Positions 8,572-18,324 of a stretch of DNA of 44,440 bases are shown one piece after another; the stretch's first letter is position 1, and each line of letters begins with the position of its first letter. The notes under the pieces are model-generated. The model ran no database searches. It saw nothing but the letters and a program-made list of their open reading frames with translations, and was not told where the DNA came from. The position numbers and the translations under genes are program-made. Source of the stretch: an uncultured bacterium (GTDB lineage Bacteria > Cyanobacteriota > Vampirovibrionia > Gastranaerophilales > Gastranaerophilaceae); assembly GCA_902766395.1 (NCBI GenBank), contig CACXDL010000022.1, positions 1 through 44,440 of the forward strand, given 5' to 3'.

Positions 8572-9735
8572 CTACATATACTGTACACTAACTTTTTTAA
8601 AATATTTATCCTGTAAAATCGATTTCATACGTTTGATAATATTTTTTCTGATTTCGATTTCTATAGGTAATGCCGGATTGTAATGCGCCTGATTGAGTTT
8701 TGCTCCAACCATGAAGTATATACAATCGCTATCCAATAAAAATTTTACCAACTTTCCGGCTGCATTGTCAATATCCCATTGCCCGTTTTCCAGATATTCA
8801 AGTGTCTGTGTAAGTGTTAAAATTCCTTCTGTCACAAGGTCAACACCTTCCATATAAGAGCAGGACGGGAGTTTGCCGATGCTAATTGTTTTATCCATAG
8901 TGATTGGAATATTTAATTCTCTTGAAATTAAATTTGCAGTTGTTCCTCCTGCAATTGCTTTTTTCCCCTTAAATTCTAAAAATTCTCTTGCATATTCTGC
9001 ATCATTTTTTTGTAAAAACGGAGGTCCTGTAAATACCAGTGATTTACGTGGTTCACGGCAATACAGTACAAGAGCGGACATATCATCTTTAGGATTTCTG
9101 TCGGTTTCAATGTTTCTTGCTTGTCTTACAATATATTCTGACAAATCAGAGCTGGAAATTTCCGGTTCTTCTTTTAATTTTGCTAACACCAAATCAATTA
9201 ATCCGTCTCTTCGCAAACCTAATTTTAATTTCGGATTGCCAAGTCCGCATTGAGTTATACCATCAGAGCAAAAGATTAATCTGTCCCCTAAATCCAATTT
9301 AATTTTGTAACTTTTCATGCAGCGATTTTTGTGTGTTTTTGAAGGTATAGAATCGTAGTTTGGCTTCATAACCTCGCCGTTTCGTATCCATAAGAAATCA
9401 GGATTACCTTCTTCTACAACTTTCGCATGTCCTTCGTCATTTATATCAATAATAGAAAAAGTTGAATAACTGATTTTTCTCACCTGACATACAGGAAGTG
9501 AGTTCATGACGATTTCAGCCGCATCCTTTATAGGTATTTGATCCCCTTCGACAAATCTCAACAGCATTGTTGCAGTCATACAGGATAATATATTTGCTTT
9601 AATGCCAGAACCTAAACCGTCAGACAGAACTGCGATAAGTCTTGCTTCATCCGGATATCTTTTTGAGACAAAATAATCCCCGAATGCATTTTGGTTGTAC
9701 TTTTTGGTTTGATGACAATCTATGTCAATAAACAT
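8572..9735 (-). CDS. SpoIIE-type PP2C serine/threonine phosphatase
   Basis: A 387-residue protein phosphatase. The metal-binding motifs of the PP2C/SpoIIE fold are visible: LSDGLGSG near residue 38, FCSDGIT near 155 and DRNPKDDMSALVL near 216. A further domain of about 150 residues follows (from FTGPPFLQKND), which I do not recognise; it has a GGTTANLI segment. The ATG overlaps the stop of the PAS-hydrogenase gene by one base (TAATG), so the two are translationally coupled. This pairing is the hallmark of phosphatase-linked sensory [FeFe]-hydrogenases: the hydrogenase would sense H2 or redox state and the phosphatase relay the signal. It does not imply sporulation. Confidence 0.87.
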   Translation of the reverse strand: MFIDIDCHQTKKYNQNAFGDYFVSKRYPDEARLIAVLSDGLGSGIKANILSCMTATMLLRFVEGDQIPIKDAAEIVMNSLPVCQVRKISYSTFSIIDINDEGHAKVVEEGNPDFLWIRNGEVMKPNYDSIPSKTHKNRCMKSYKIKLDLGDRLIFCSDGITQCGLGNPKLKLGLRRDGLIDLVLAKLKEEPEISSSDLSEYIVRQARNIETDRNPKDDMSALVLYCREPRKSLVFTGPPFLQKNDAEYAREFLEFKGKKAIAGGTTANLISRELNIPITMDKTISIGKLPSCSYMEGVDLVTEGILTLTQTLEYLENGQWDIDNAAGKLVKFLLDSDCIYFMVGAKLNQAHYNPALPIEIEIRKNIIKRMKSILQDKYFKKVSVQYM

Positions 9736-11456
9736 TACTGTTTATCCTCCTTATCATCATAGTCATTCGCAATAGAATTTAGCAATGTTTCTGTTTCAAC
9801 CATGTGTTCACCTAAAAGACACGCAATTTCTTGTACGATGGAAATATTTTTGGATATAACTTCTCTTGCTTTTTCCGAAATTCTTTCCCGTGTTGTTTCT
9901 GTTTGAGTTACATCTGTTATTATTGCTCCGACAATTTCATTTTCTTCAATTGTAAATGCATTAATATCGTATAATTTGTCTTTAATCGCGTAATGTTCTT
10001 TGTGCAGGTCTTTTCCTGTTTTTAAAATCGTTGCGAAAATATCTGAAAAGTCTACAATTCTATCAATTGAGGCTCCTGTCATTCCATCCGGTCTTGATTT
10101 GAAAATATCATACATATCTCCGGTAAACATTTTCATAAAACTGTCATTTGCTTCCAGTATATTCATATTATTGTCTACCATAACAATAGCAGACGGCATA
10201 CAGCGAAGCATTGCTGCGGCTTTTCGCATGGCAATTTTTCTCATATAAGATACGCACATTGAAGTTTCTGCAACTCCGTCGAGTAGTGCAACTGCTAATT
10301 CTCTGCATGAGGAATAACCGCAGCCTCCACAGTTGAGTTCATCTTCTTCTGTGTGTTTACCTATTTTTTTCAATGCCTGTTTTATTTCTTCAAGAGAATA
10401 TTTAGATTCAGAAATAGTAATAGGAGAATAGTCGCATTCAACGACAGTTGTTGCCTGTTGAGGTATTTTATCCCTAACTTTTACTTTATACATAACATCT
10501 GATATAGAACTTATACTTGCTTTTTTAGAAGCAATACAAGGTCCTGTAATACAACCCGATTCACATGCCAGTGCTTCAACAAAAACAGGTACTTCTAATT
10601 TTTCCGGTTCAAGGTTTTCTAAAGCTTTCTCAAATGCGGCAATTGTACAAATTTCCATCAATTGAACTTCCGGTTTAACGCCTATTTTTTTTATTGTTTC
10701 ATTCATACCGCCGTTTATTGGGTATAAAGTTCCTTCATGAGCGCTGCAGGGAACAAATTCAAATGTTGTTTCTTTTTTTATTTCGGAAATATCTCCAATT
10801 TCATCTGCTATCCAGATTTTTAATTCTTCAAAAGTAATAGATGCATCAATTAGCCCATCATTTTCATCTGCTTCATTTTTCTTTCCTATGCATGGCCCAA
10901 TAAAAACAACAGCAATATCCTCTCCATATTTGTCTTTCAGCATTCGGGCATGGGTTTTTGCAGGGGATCCGATAGGGGTAATATATTTAGCAAATTCGGG
11001 TTTATAAAGCCTGATATATTCGACAATTACAGGGCAAGCACTCGAAATGAGCAACCCCTTATCCATATTATTAAGGACTTCAGCATCATGAATAGAAACT
11101 TCTTGTGCGCCAAGAGCCGTTTCAGAAACATCTTTGAACCCTAATCTTTTTAAAATCGCTATCATTTTTTGAGCGGAATTTTCAAAAGTTGCTCTCCAAG
11201 ATGGGGCCAATGATACGTAAATATCTTTTTTTGCAATCAAAAGATTTTTGACTTTTTCAATATCTGTTCTGACGCATTTTGCATTTGTCGGGCATACTTT
11301 AACGCAGGTTCCGCAAGAAATACATTTTTCCGGAATTACTGATGCGTGGTCATTTTCTATTTTAATTGCCTTAACAGGGCAATGCCTGACGCATTTGTAG
11401 CAGTCTTTACATTCATTAGTCAGTGTATAAACCGGATGCTGTTTTTCGTTATCCAT
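9735..11456 (-). CDS. Sensory [FeFe]-hydrogenase with PAS domain (HydS/HfsB-like)
   Basis: A 573-residue multidomain protein. Two [4Fe-4S] ferredoxin motifs lie at residues 16-61. The H-cluster domain (about 75-330) has motifs SACP (139-142), GPCIGKK (187-193) and ALACESGC (295-302). A further Fe-S domain, CGGCGYSSC (376-384) plus C401, is followed by a PAS domain (about 413-520) and a short helical tail. In the first motif Ala140 stands where catalytic hydrogenases have the proton-shuttling Cys, a substitution known from slow, sensory HydS enzymes. It should report H2 or redox state through the PAS domain to the coupled PP2C phosphatase. Similar operons occur in fermentative Clostridia and Thermoanaerobacter. 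Confidence 0.87.
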   Translation of the reverse strand: MDNEKQHPVYTLTNECKDCYKCVRHCPVKAIKIENDHASVIPEKCISCGTCVKVCPTNAKCVRTDIEKVKNLLIAKKDIYVSLAPSWRATFENSAQKMIAILKRLGFKDVSETALGAQEVSIHDAEVLNNMDKGLLISSACPVIVEYIRLYKPEFAKYITPIGSPAKTHARMLKDKYGEDIAVVFIGPCIGKKNEADENDGLIDASITFEELKIWIADEIGDISEIKKETTFEFVPCSAHEGTLYPINGGMNETIKKIGVKPEVQLMEICTIAAFEKALENLEPEKLEVPVFVEALACESGCITGPCIASKKASISSISDVMYKVKVRDKIPQQATTVVECDYSPITISESKYSLEEIKQALKKIGKHTEEDELNCGGCGYSSCRELAVALLDGVAETSMCVSYMRKIAMRKAAAMLRCMPSAIVMVDNNMNILEANDSFMKMFTGDMYDIFKSRPDGMTGASIDRIVDFSDIFATILKTGKDLHKEHYAIKDKLYDINAFTIEENEIVGAIITDVTQTETTRERISEKAREVISKNISIVQEIACLLGEHMVETETLLNSIANDYDDKEDKQ

Positions 11457-11521
11457 ATTTCTTAACCCCTGTATAAATAATAAACTCTATATATTTCTTT
11501 AATAAAACCGAAAATTTATTG

Positions 11522-11758
11522 CTATTGTAATTCTTCAAGGATTTTTTGCAACTTTTCTTCAGTAACCTCATCAAAATTTTTGCCATCAATAAATATATGC
11601 GGTCCGCTTTCACAAAGATTTTGACAATGTGCCCCTATTAAGTCTATTTCTGCATCTAAATTATTATTTTTAATGTAGTTTTCTACATATTCCAGATTAT
11701 TCATGTTGCCTCTTGCAAAGCATGAGCTACCCATACAAACTTTTATTTCGTGTTTCAT
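11522..11758 (-). CDS. Thioredoxin-like [2Fe-2S] ferredoxin (operon leader)
   Basis: A 78-residue NuoE/HydC-like protein with C8, C13, C45 and C49 as [2Fe-2S] ligands. It is the first gene of the sensory hydrogenase operon and is followed after 65 bases by the PAS hydrogenase. It probably hands electrons to or from that enzyme. A minus-strand TATAAT at 11787-11792 lies about 30 bases upstream and is a likely -10 box for the whole operon. An AGAGGAAGAT ribosome site precedes the ATG. Confidence 0.83.
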   Translation of the reverse strand: MKHEIKVCMGSSCFARGNMNNLEYVENYIKNNNLDAEIDLIGAHCQNLCESGPHIFIDGKNFDEVTEEKLQKILEELQ

Positions 11759-11827
11759 ATCTTCCTCTTTTGCTTAATTCTATTTTATTATAGATAATTT
11801 TATAAGGCAAGCAGAAATATCGTGTAA

Positions 11828-14506
<2,679 letters not shown>

Positions 14507-14530
14507 GACAAGACAATAATGTTATAAAAA

Positions 14531-14562
14531 AGAGAGGTATTGATAAATATCTCTCTTTTTTT
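14531..14562 (+). terminator. Terminator of gyrB
   Basis: AGAGAGGTAT (14531-14540) pairs with ATATCTCTCT (14547-14556), with one G-T wobble, followed by a run of seven T residues. It lies 25 bases after the gyrB stop. Confidence 0.85.
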
Positions 14563-14570
14563 ATTAAATA

Positions 14571-14915
14571 AAGTAGTCCGTAAGCCGCGTTCTGTTTTAG
14601 ATAATCATCTGTCTGGTATTAGAATTACTTCTAATCTCTAGCGATCTTTTCTCAAAGTTGGCGAACAACCTTTATAACCTTTGAACTCGATCTTGCATCC
14701 GACATGGGTTTACCTAGCCAAAACCTTCCGATTTTGCTGGTGAAGCTCTTAACTCACCGTTGCACCATCGCCTGTGATATTAAAATCCATCGGCAGTCTT
14801 CATTTCTGTGGCACTATCCGCCGGTTCACACCGCCCGGAGTTTCTCCGGATGTCTGTTCTGGGATGCGCGGACTTTCCTCACTTTAAATCTTAAAGCGCG
14901 ATTATCCGACTACTT
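14571..14915 (-). ncRNA. rnpB: RNase P RNA (bacterial type A)
   Basis: The RNA subunit of RNase P, which trims tRNA 5' ends. On the minus strand it contains the universally conserved GAGGAAAGTCCGCGC near the 5' end and ACAGAACGCGGCTTACGG near the 3' end. The P1 stem is visible: AAGTAGTC at the 5' end (14915-14908) pairs with GACTACTT at the 3' end (14578-14571). The length of about 345 nt is usual for type A. It begins three bases after the stop of a prepilin-like gene on the same strand, and no convincing promoter is visible between them. It may be transcribed from inside that gene or processed from a joint transcript. Confidence 0.95.
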
Positions 14916-14917
14916 TA

Positions 14918-15850
14918 TTAATCAGAATTAGGGTATGTTCTGTATGTGCCGCTTGTTAATTGATTTTTTGCAGTATATTCGTCATATACAGATTGTTCTA
15001 TCTGATTTATGCTTGTGTAATTTTTTCCTGTATCTTCATTAATTTTTTGTAATAAATTATCTTGAGCTTCTGATTCAATATCTTTGATGTTAAAACTTTC
15101 ACCGGTTCTTGCGGCAATTGTACCTTCAGAATCCGTAGTTAAACCTTTTAAATCTTTTCCAACTTTGACTGCACTTCTTGCCCAACCATCAAGGATTGTC
15201 AGCTTACCGTCTGTTGATAATGCAACTGCAAATTGATCAAAATTTCTGGCGGTTCCTTCACAAGCACTTGTCATAACAGATTGACCGCAGTTAGGCGTAT
15301 TCCCATCTCCGTTAACGTCAACCTCAATTATTGCAAATAAGTCTGTAATAGCTCTTAAATCGTTATATTTATTTTTAATTACACTTCCACCATAACCACT
15401 AAATGGGTATATATACCATTTCATACCATCTTTTGTTTCAAAATTTGTAATTTTCAAGACTTGAGATGAAGATGTAGTTGAGCCTTCTTTCAAATCTATT
15501 TTGTCAGCAAATAATGTTGCAAATTTTGCGACTGCATCTTCGCTGTTAATATATTGTCTTGTGTCATTACTGCCACCCCATTTTAAGCAATTTGCATAGC
15601 CATAACCATCATCAAAGCCAACTCTTCTGTCTGCTCCTGCAGATTGTGTTTTGTCAGGATAGCATCCTTCATCATTTATCAAGTCACTTACAACTGTTTG
15701 AATGCTGTAGTATGCCCTTTTAGCCATTAATACGCTTTGATCAGGTATTAAATTAAAAATTATTGGAACTAAAATAGCAACAATTATTCCTATAACTCCC
15801 AAAGCAATAAGTAATTCTGTTAAGGTAAAGCCCTTTTTCTGATTTTTCAT
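14918..15850 (-). CDS. Type IV pilin/pseudopilin-like protein
   Basis: A 310-residue prepilin-like protein. The leader MKNQKKG is followed by FTLTELLIALGVIGIIVAILVP, with cleavage expected after Gly7 and Glu at +5 of the mature chain, as prepilin peptidase requires. The long hydrophobic helix then leads into a globular domain with several Cys and Gly-rich loops. The start is the ATG at 15850, six bases after GGAG, rather than a TTG two codons upstream. It is larger than the 180-residue pilins at 26.6-28.3 kb and likely a minor pilin or a type II secretion-like pseudopilin. Its stop lies just upstream of rnpB. Confidence 0.85.
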   Translation of the reverse strand: MKNQKKGFTLTELLIALGVIGIIVAILVPIIFNLIPDQSVLMAKRAYYSIQTVVSDLINDEGCYPDKTQSAGADRRVGFDDGYGYANCLKWGGSNDTRQYINSEDAVAKFATLFADKIDLKEGSTTSSSQVLKITNFETKDGMKWYIYPFSGYGGSVIKNKYNDLRAITDLFAIIEVDVNGDGNTPNCGQSVMTSACEGTARNFDQFAVALSTDGKLTILDGWARSAVKVGKDLKGLTTDSEGTIAARTGESFNIKDIESEAQDNLLQKINEDTGKNYTSINQIEQSVYDEYTAKNQLTSGTYRTYPNSD

Positions 15851-16117
15851 TTCCAACTCCTATTATTATAATCTTCGTTTAATTTTTTGTTCAATATTTA
15901 TCATTTTAACATGTATTGTTCTTATTTACAATATAATATGGTATAATATATGTGCGAATGGTTTTTATCATGAGAATGTAAATATTTATTTACATTGTAG
16001 CAAAATAGTTTATTTAGACGAGTTAATAACTTGTCATATATTTTATAATATGTGAGAGAAAGTATATAAACACGTATATTTGGGAGTAAAACCCTAAATA
16101 AGCAGAAGGTAGTATAT

Positions 16118-16495
16118 ATGGTCGATAACAGATCTGCCGGATATTTCGGTATCGGTGGAGCATTTAATTTTAAAAGCGGAGATATTTCAGGTACGGCAGC
16201 CAAATTGTCAGACGATAAAATGGGTCAGGGCGGAGAGTATTTTGCTCAACAACAATCTGAAGAAGATATGCCACAACCTCAACAGAATAAATATATGGAT
16301 CAGAGTGCTGTTTTGCGTGCAACATTAAACTCTCTTGCAATGATGAATGTAGCAAATGTTATCAACTCAAATAAAAGAAAACCGGATTTAAGAGAAGAAG
16401 AAGAAAAAGTTGCAAAAGATTTGGATGAATTACTAAAAATAAAAAATATACAAAACCCATTTTATAAAGAAGACGAAGAAAAAAATAATAAATAA
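16118..16495 (+). CDS. Hypothetical protein with N-terminal FNFKSGD motif
   Basis: A 125-residue protein that I do not recognise. The N-terminal region is Gly-rich (YFGIGGAFNFKSGD). Next comes a Gln/Glu-rich stretch, then a helical segment (ATLNSLAMMNVANVI, weakly hydrophobic). The C terminus is strongly charged (EEEEKVAKDLDELLKIKN). It has no signal peptide or clear membrane helix. An AGAAGGTAG ribosome site precedes the ATG. It is read toward the tmRNA gene 80 bases downstream. The FNFKSGD segment resembles short ISFKS/LSFRS motifs near the start of two other proteins in this window. Confidence 0.65.
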   Translation: MVDNRSAGYFGIGGAFNFKSGDISGTAAKLSDDKMGQGGEYFAQQQSEEDMPQPQQNKYMDQSAVLRATLNSLAMMNVANVINSNKRKPDLREEEEKVAKDLDELLKIKNIQNPFYKEDEEKNNK

Positions 16496-16573
16496 GGCTT
16501 GAAAAACATAAAATTGCCTGTTAAAATTATCTTATAGAACATTTACAATTTTTGATATCACATAAATATACAT

Positions 16574-16972
16574 GGGGACGTTTTGGATTAGACAGGACGT
16601 TTCGGTGAGGGTATGCAGCGTGTCGGAGAGCTGTTCTCCGTTATCAACGGGCAATTAAATTAAATGCTAACGATGTAATTGAAGCTGATTTTTCAAGAGC
16701 AGTTGCAAAAGCTGCCTAAGTCAGTGCTTAGCTACTTATAAAGCCCAGCTTGCCGGTTTTATAGGTCCATTATGCAAGCGGCAATACGTTGATGCAAAGT
16801 AGGCGTACCAAGATTACTTTGCAAGGTTTAGAGTTTCCTTTAAATAAAACCTAGGATTAATTCGTATGGTTTAGACTTTTCCCTGAATTAATTGAGCAAA
16901 AAATAGTCTACGCATGTAGAAGTATATTTTCATCCGTTTTGGACAGGGGTTCGACTCCCCTCGTCTCCACCA
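16574..16972 (+). ncRNA. ssrA: Transfer-messenger RNA (tmRNA)
   Basis: One-piece tmRNA of about 399 nt that rescues stalled ribosomes and tags their products. The 5' GGGGACG (16574-16580) pairs with CGTCTCC near the 3' end to form the tRNA-like acceptor stem. The T arm GGACAGGGGTTCGACTCCCC is clear, and CCA is encoded at 16970-16972. The tag reading frame starts at GCT (16666) and ends at TAA (16717-16719), encoding ANDVIEADFSRAVAKAA. A TTTACA at 16542-16547 could be its -35 box. A degraded repeat of the 3' end lies about 100 bases downstream. Confidence 0.97.
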
Positions 16973-17057
16973 ATAAATTTTAATCATTCTTAAAGAGTCT
17001 CACCCCAAGGGGTTCTTACCTCTCGAAAAACGATACTTAATCGTTTTTCTCGGCAGA

Positions 17058-17073
17058 GTCCTCGCCTCCACCA
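17058..17073 (+). repeat. Degraded direct repeat of the tmRNA 3' end
   Basis: GTCCTCGCCTCCACCA matches the last 16 bases of tmRNA (16957-16972, CCCCTCGTCTCCACCA) at 13 positions. Integrases that use tmRNA as an attachment site leave such 3'-end duplications. The 85 bases in between hold two hairpins (ACCCC/GGGGT around 17002-17013 and GAAAAACGAT/ATCGTTTTTC around 17024-17048) and no gene. I read it as a possible att-site relic. Confidence 0.45.
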
Positions 17074-17109
17074 AAATACAGAACAGGCTTGTCTTGTTCT
17101 GTATTTTGG
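17071..17109. repeat. 15-bp perfect inverted repeat
   Basis: CCAAAATACAGAACA (17071-17085) is the exact reverse complement of 17095-17109 across a nine-base loop. The right arm runs into the pilin remnant and the left arm touches the degraded tmRNA end. It marks a junction and could have arisen by an inverted duplication when the pilin gene was truncated. It is also able to act as a hairpin stopping tmRNA transcription, although no T-run follows. Confidence 0.7.
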
Positions 17110-17500
17110 TATGATGAGTATGGTGGAGAACACGGATTTGGGTTCGAGCGTGGATCGAGTGGAGGCCAAATATTTGCCGGTGATTATAAATATGTTGAAG
17201 GATATGGTAGTTATGGATATGGTACATTCGTTGATATGGGTTCGGTTTGTGCATCTTTAAAAACAGGTGCATCCGTTTGTATCTCTCCAGCTTCTTCATG
17301 GGGGGCATATTACTGTTGATACAAACGGTAAACAACAACCTAATGCGGCAGGTCGTGATTTATTTAAATTTAATTATTATAATAGTGGTCATGTTGGTGT
17401 TTATGATGCCGGCGCCTACCGAAGTAGTGTTTATTGCAGTGGTTACGGCGAAACCTGCTTGGATAAATTAATATCTGATGGATGGGAAATGAACTATTAA
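17089..17500 (+). pseudogene. Truncated, frameshifted pilin-like gene remnant
   Basis: Two overlapping frames together encode the C-terminal part of a prepilin of the type found intact at 26.6-28.3 kb. Frame one carries VCASLKTGASVCISPASSWG. Frame two continues as GHITVDTNGKQQPNAAGRDL and ends ...LISDGWEMNY, matching the (K)TKAGA.VC...G.LDVNG.KGPN..GRD pattern of the intact genes. The frames join at a run of six G (17300-17305); removing one G restores a single frame. The prepilin leader and N-terminal helix are missing, because the reading frame begins in the right arm of the 17071-17109 inverted repeat. The gene is therefore both 5'-truncated and frameshifted, although a homopolymer sequencing error could explain the frameshift alone. 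Confidence 0.72.
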
Positions 17501-17522
17501 TATTTATAGTTACAATATTAGC

Positions 17523-17560
17523 AAAAACAGTATTCCTTACAGCAGGAATACTGTTTTTTT
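17523..17560. terminator. Bidirectional terminator
   Basis: AAAAACAGTATTCC (17523-17536) pairs perfectly with 17545-17558, followed by a T-run. With A-rich and T-rich flanks it can serve both the pilin remnant and the convergent flavoprotein gene. Confidence 0.85.
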
Positions 17561-17586
17561 TATATTATATAAAATAACTTTAGTTG

Positions 17587-18252
17587 TTATTTGTATTCAC
17601 AAATCTTTTTCCCCAGATTGTATGCTTTTTGCATATCAATAGGAAATTGTTTTTGTTGAACTTCTTTTTTGTGATTTTCATCAAATAAATCACAATTATA
17701 TTTTGAAAAATCTGCGAATTGACAGGTATCATATGAATATAGCGCTTCTGCATAACCCATTATATGATTCAGGCTGTTTACGTTCTCTCCCAAAATTGTA
17801 TCGTAATTTATATCTTTAGCCATTTGCTCCGGACAATTCATTGTAAAAATTACCCCTGTTGGAATAGTTTTATCAAGTCTTCTTTTAAGACCTCCGTTTT
17901 CTTTATCTACAAGATATGTATGATTAGCAAACATTAATCTTTCTATAAAACTTCTGAAAACTCCTGTAGGATATGAAAAATATACAGGGGTTCCGATTAT
18001 AATACCATCAGAGTTTATACATTTTTCTAATATCGGTTTAATTTCATCAGGAATTGCACAAACGCCGTTAGTTTTTGAATCTTTTCTCTGGCAGGCAAAA
18101 CAACTCATACAACCTTTAAAATTATAATCATACAAATTATAATATTCGGCATTTGCTCCACTTTCCTGCGCTCCTTTTTGAGCCTCTTTAAGCAATTTTG
18201 CCGTATTAAAATTTTTTCTCGGACTTGCATTTAAAATAATAATATTTTTCAT
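17587..18252 (-). CDS. Flavodoxin-family NAD(P)H oxidoreductase / iron-sulfur flavoprotein
   Basis: A 221-residue FMN-binding protein of the NADPH-dependent FMN reductase/flavodoxin superfamily. The N-terminal LNASPRKNFNTAKLL is the FMN-phosphate loop after the first strand. GTPVYFSYPTGVFRSFIERL is the second flavin-contacting region. A compact Cys set (C48, C51, C54, C65) resembles the [4Fe-4S] site of iron-sulfur flavoproteins, so it may carry electrons from ferredoxin. An AAGGAG ribosome site precedes the ATG. It is a single gene without operon partners; its substrate is unknown. Confidence 0.82.
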   Translation of the reverse strand: MKNIIILNASPRKNFNTAKLLKEAQKGAQESGANAEYYNLYDYNFKGCMSCFACQRKDSKTNGVCAIPDEIKPILEKCINSDGIIIGTPVYFSYPTGVFRSFIERLMFANHTYLVDKENGGLKRRLDKTIPTGVIFTMNCPEQMAKDINYDTILGENVNSLNHIMGYAEALYSYDTCQFADFSKYNCDLFDENHKKEVQQKQFPIDMQKAYNLGKKICEYK

Positions 18253-18324
18253 AATAACTCCTTTATAATTTTATAGATATTATAGTACATTAAATATACA
18301 TAAAAATAAATTATAAAGAATTTA

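Noticed and set aside
8873-9253. 126-residue open frame opposite the phosphatase gene
   Set aside because: Shadow of a well-supported gene on the other strand, without ribosome site.
8572-9735. SpoIIE similarity as evidence of sporulation
   Set aside because: The membrane part of SpoIIE is absent and the gene is coupled to a sensory hydrogenase; other sporulation genes are not present.
14704-14931. 75-residue open frame on the plus strand
   Set aside because: It lies antisense to the conserved core of RNase P RNA.
16990-17073. Possible tRNA ending CCTCCACCA after tmRNA
   Set aside because: No matching 5' acceptor arm and no anticodon or T arm can be formed; it is a degraded copy of the tmRNA end only.
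17000-17338. 112-residue open frame on the minus strand
   Set aside because: His/Arg-rich low-complexity translation antisense to the pilin remnant and its inverted repeat; no family resemblance.
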